This document shows, piece by piece, positions 62,824-64,000 of a stretch of 64,000 nt of DNA; within the stretch, counting starts at the first letter, position 1; each line of letters begins with the position of its first letter. Under the pieces are notes generated by a model that had not been told where the DNA came from, ran no database searches, and worked only from the letters and a program-made list of their open reading frames with translations. This stretch comes from an uncultured Bacteroidaceae bacterium (GTDB lineage: Bacteria > Bacteroidota > Bacteroidia > Bacteroidales > Bacteroidaceae): positions 1 to 64,000 of the forward strand of contig CAJOLZ010000001.1 in assembly GCA_905235575.1 (NCBI GenBank), read 5' to 3'. Position numbers and translations under genes: made by a program.

Positions 62824-64000
62824 GGCTGGATGAGATGTTGGAGCCATTGGGCTATGGGACGGTCGGTCTGGAAGATGAGTTGGAGCTGGAGCTGATGGCC
62901 TTCGGTTGCAGGTCCGTCGTTTTTTTGCATTTTGCGTTTTGCATTTTGCATTATGGGGGTGGAGGTTCCTTCTGAGAGCATCAGGGTGAGACGCGCTGTA
63001 TTGGGTATGGGGCGAGACGAGGTTTCGGGTCTAAGGTGGGCAAGGAGCGAATGGATGTCGGCGGTGGCAAAGAGGCGGGTGTCGGCTGGTATGGGCTGCG
63101 CGGGTGAGGATGTCTCGAGGCAGGCGATGGCGGCAAGGAGTGGGCTTGGGGTGAGATAGAGGCGCTTGTTGCGGACGCCGAGATGGTATGTCTTGTTGTC
63201 GGTGGTGAGGGTGAAGTCGGTGTCGCTTAGGGCTCGGAAGTTGAAGAGGGAGGACATGATTCCGTGCTGCCAGCTCGGGGCATCGTCCAGGAAGCGAGTG
63301 TCGGTGAGGGCGGCTGTGAGGAGCCAGTCGGAGGGCGCGGTGATGTAGGTAGGGAGGACTATCTGGACATCGCCGCTGATGCTACGTATCATTTTGTCGG
63401 CATCGATGGCGAGGTTGAGGGCGACGAGGGCGGTGCGAAGTGCGGGGTGGCGTCGCAGGAGGTTGAGGAGATGTTCGCCGTTGAGGTTGAGGCGCGCTGA
63501 AAGGAATGGTTCGTCGGGGGCGAGGGCGGTCGTCTCGGTGGCGATGGGCAGTGCGACCTGACCGAGGGCTTCGAGTATCTCTTGCAACGCCGGATTGTGT
63601 GCCTTGAGCGAAAGTGCGAGCTGTGCTGTATTGTCGTGGGCAGAAAGGGCGCCTGTGAGTTGGAGGTCTTCGTCGTCAAGGGCAAAGGGCAGACTTCCGA
63701 CGGAAAGGCCGAGACAATGCAGCAGGGCGGCGTGGGCATAGGTGGAGATGCCGACGATGCCTTGTTCTTCCTCGGCTTGCGTCAGCAGAGGATTCTTTCG
63801 AGATGAGGATTCCATCCATTGGCACATCTGACGGCGAAGGGTTGCGACCTCATCCTTGGAGACGGGACCTGCAGCGAGGACTCGGCGGGCATCGAAGGTC
63901 AGGAGCATATTCTTGTACTGTGCCCACTGATAGCCGTTCTCTGACGTTAAGGCGATATCATATCCTGAGAGGAACGATTCGAGGTCTTGCTTGTCGGAGA
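62820..64000 (-). CDS. DUF4836-like protein, C-terminal part (runs off the right edge)
   Basis: The frame is open through the window end, with YDIALTSENGYQWAQYKNML before the internal Met at 63908. At least 393 residues are present, with long alternating strands and helices (LSARLNLNGEHLLNLLRRHP, DKMIRSISGDVQIVLPTYIT). The set-up resembles DUF4836 lipoproteins of Bacteroidales, but I base this on recall. Near the C terminus (62933-62957) the coding DNA consists of imperfect repeats of a 7-mer (AAAATGC). It overlaps the ATPase start as ATGA. Confidence 0.6.
   Translation of the reverse strand, partial: SDKQDLESFLSGYDIALTSENGYQWAQYKNMLLTFDARRVLAAGPVSKDEVATLRRQMCQWMESSSRKNPLLTQAEEEQGIVGISTYAHAALLHCLGLSVGSLPFALDDEDLQLTGALSAHDNTAQLALSLKAHNPALQEILEALGQVALPIATETTALAPDEPFLSARLNLNGEHLLNLLRRHPALRTALVALNLAIDADKMIRSISGDVQIVLPTYITAPSDWLLTAALTDTRFLDDAPSWQHGIMSSLFNFRALSDTDFTLTTDNKTYHLGVRNKRLYLTPSPLLAAIACLETSSPAQPIPADTRLFATADIHSLLAHLRPETSSRPIPNTARLTLMLSEGTSTPIMQNAKRKMQKNDGPATEGHQLQLQLIFQTDRPIAQWLQHLIQP

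Overview
The window looks like a chromosomal segment from a Bacteroidales bacterium, most likely Prevotellaceae-like. The reasons are the gene families (DUF4199, DUF6452/DUF6048, DUF5106, DUF4836-like, HU-SPOR and OmpH-like proteins), a C-terminal type IX secretion-type tail on a 1635-residue surface protein, and repeated promoters of the Bacteroidetes form TTTG-N19/20-TAnnTTTG with few Shine-Dalgarno sites. No rRNA, tRNA, CRISPR array, transposase or phage gene was seen.

Layout. 1-5.3 kb: a more AT-rich block with the start of an NRPS gene (running off the left edge), a sodium-coupled amino-acid-type transporter, a frameshifted glutamate-synthase-small-subunit-like oxidoreductase, and an opposite-strand decayed relative of the NRPS. 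5.4-11.3 kb: a minus-strand operon pepD / beta-helix lipoprotein / rlmH / nadC / C69 dipeptidase. 11.3-14.6 kb: a plus-strand envelope operon (small membrane protein, OmpH-like, HU-SPOR, FHA, HAD phosphatase). 14.9-27 kb: plus-strand ROK kinase, OPT transporter, DUF4199 + glycosyltransferase, two cell-surface proteins, ApbE, Crp/Fnr regulator, M3 peptidase, dCMP deaminase, S41 protease. 27-37.4 kb: minus-strand FadL-like porin, low-complexity protein, LolC/E-like permease, aminotransferase, DUF5106 thioredoxin-fold protein, and an etfB-etfA-small membrane protein-acyl-CoA dehydrogenase operon. 37.5-49.7 kb: xth, the giant four-discoidin surface protein, an MG2-like 984-residue exported protein, an unknown protein, a BASS-like transporter, a tRNA methyltransferase. 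49.7-55.8 kb: lon, tgt, LptF/G-like permease, DEAD-box helicase. 55.9-64 kb: ribH and a TPR protein, recF and a DUF721 protein, and a tightly overlapped operon of a DUF4836-like protein, an ABC ATPase, an FtsX-like permease and a triple fusion of sugar kinase, RapZ C-terminal domain and nucleotidyltransferase.

The most striking non-gene signal is a family of intergenic arrays at nine loci. Each is built from 14-bp near-palindromic cores (type CGCACC-GT-GGTGCG) separated by exactly 8 bp, giving a strict 22-bp period with 2-4 cores per array. The last two cores usually form a 14-16 bp hairpin with a 4-nt loop and a T tract, so the arrays look like gene-end terminators that have expanded in register. 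One array has entered the reading frame of the S41 protease and supplies its C terminus. A second repeat family (CTTCTGCCCGAC-nnn-GTCGGG) sits between co-directional genes at three places.
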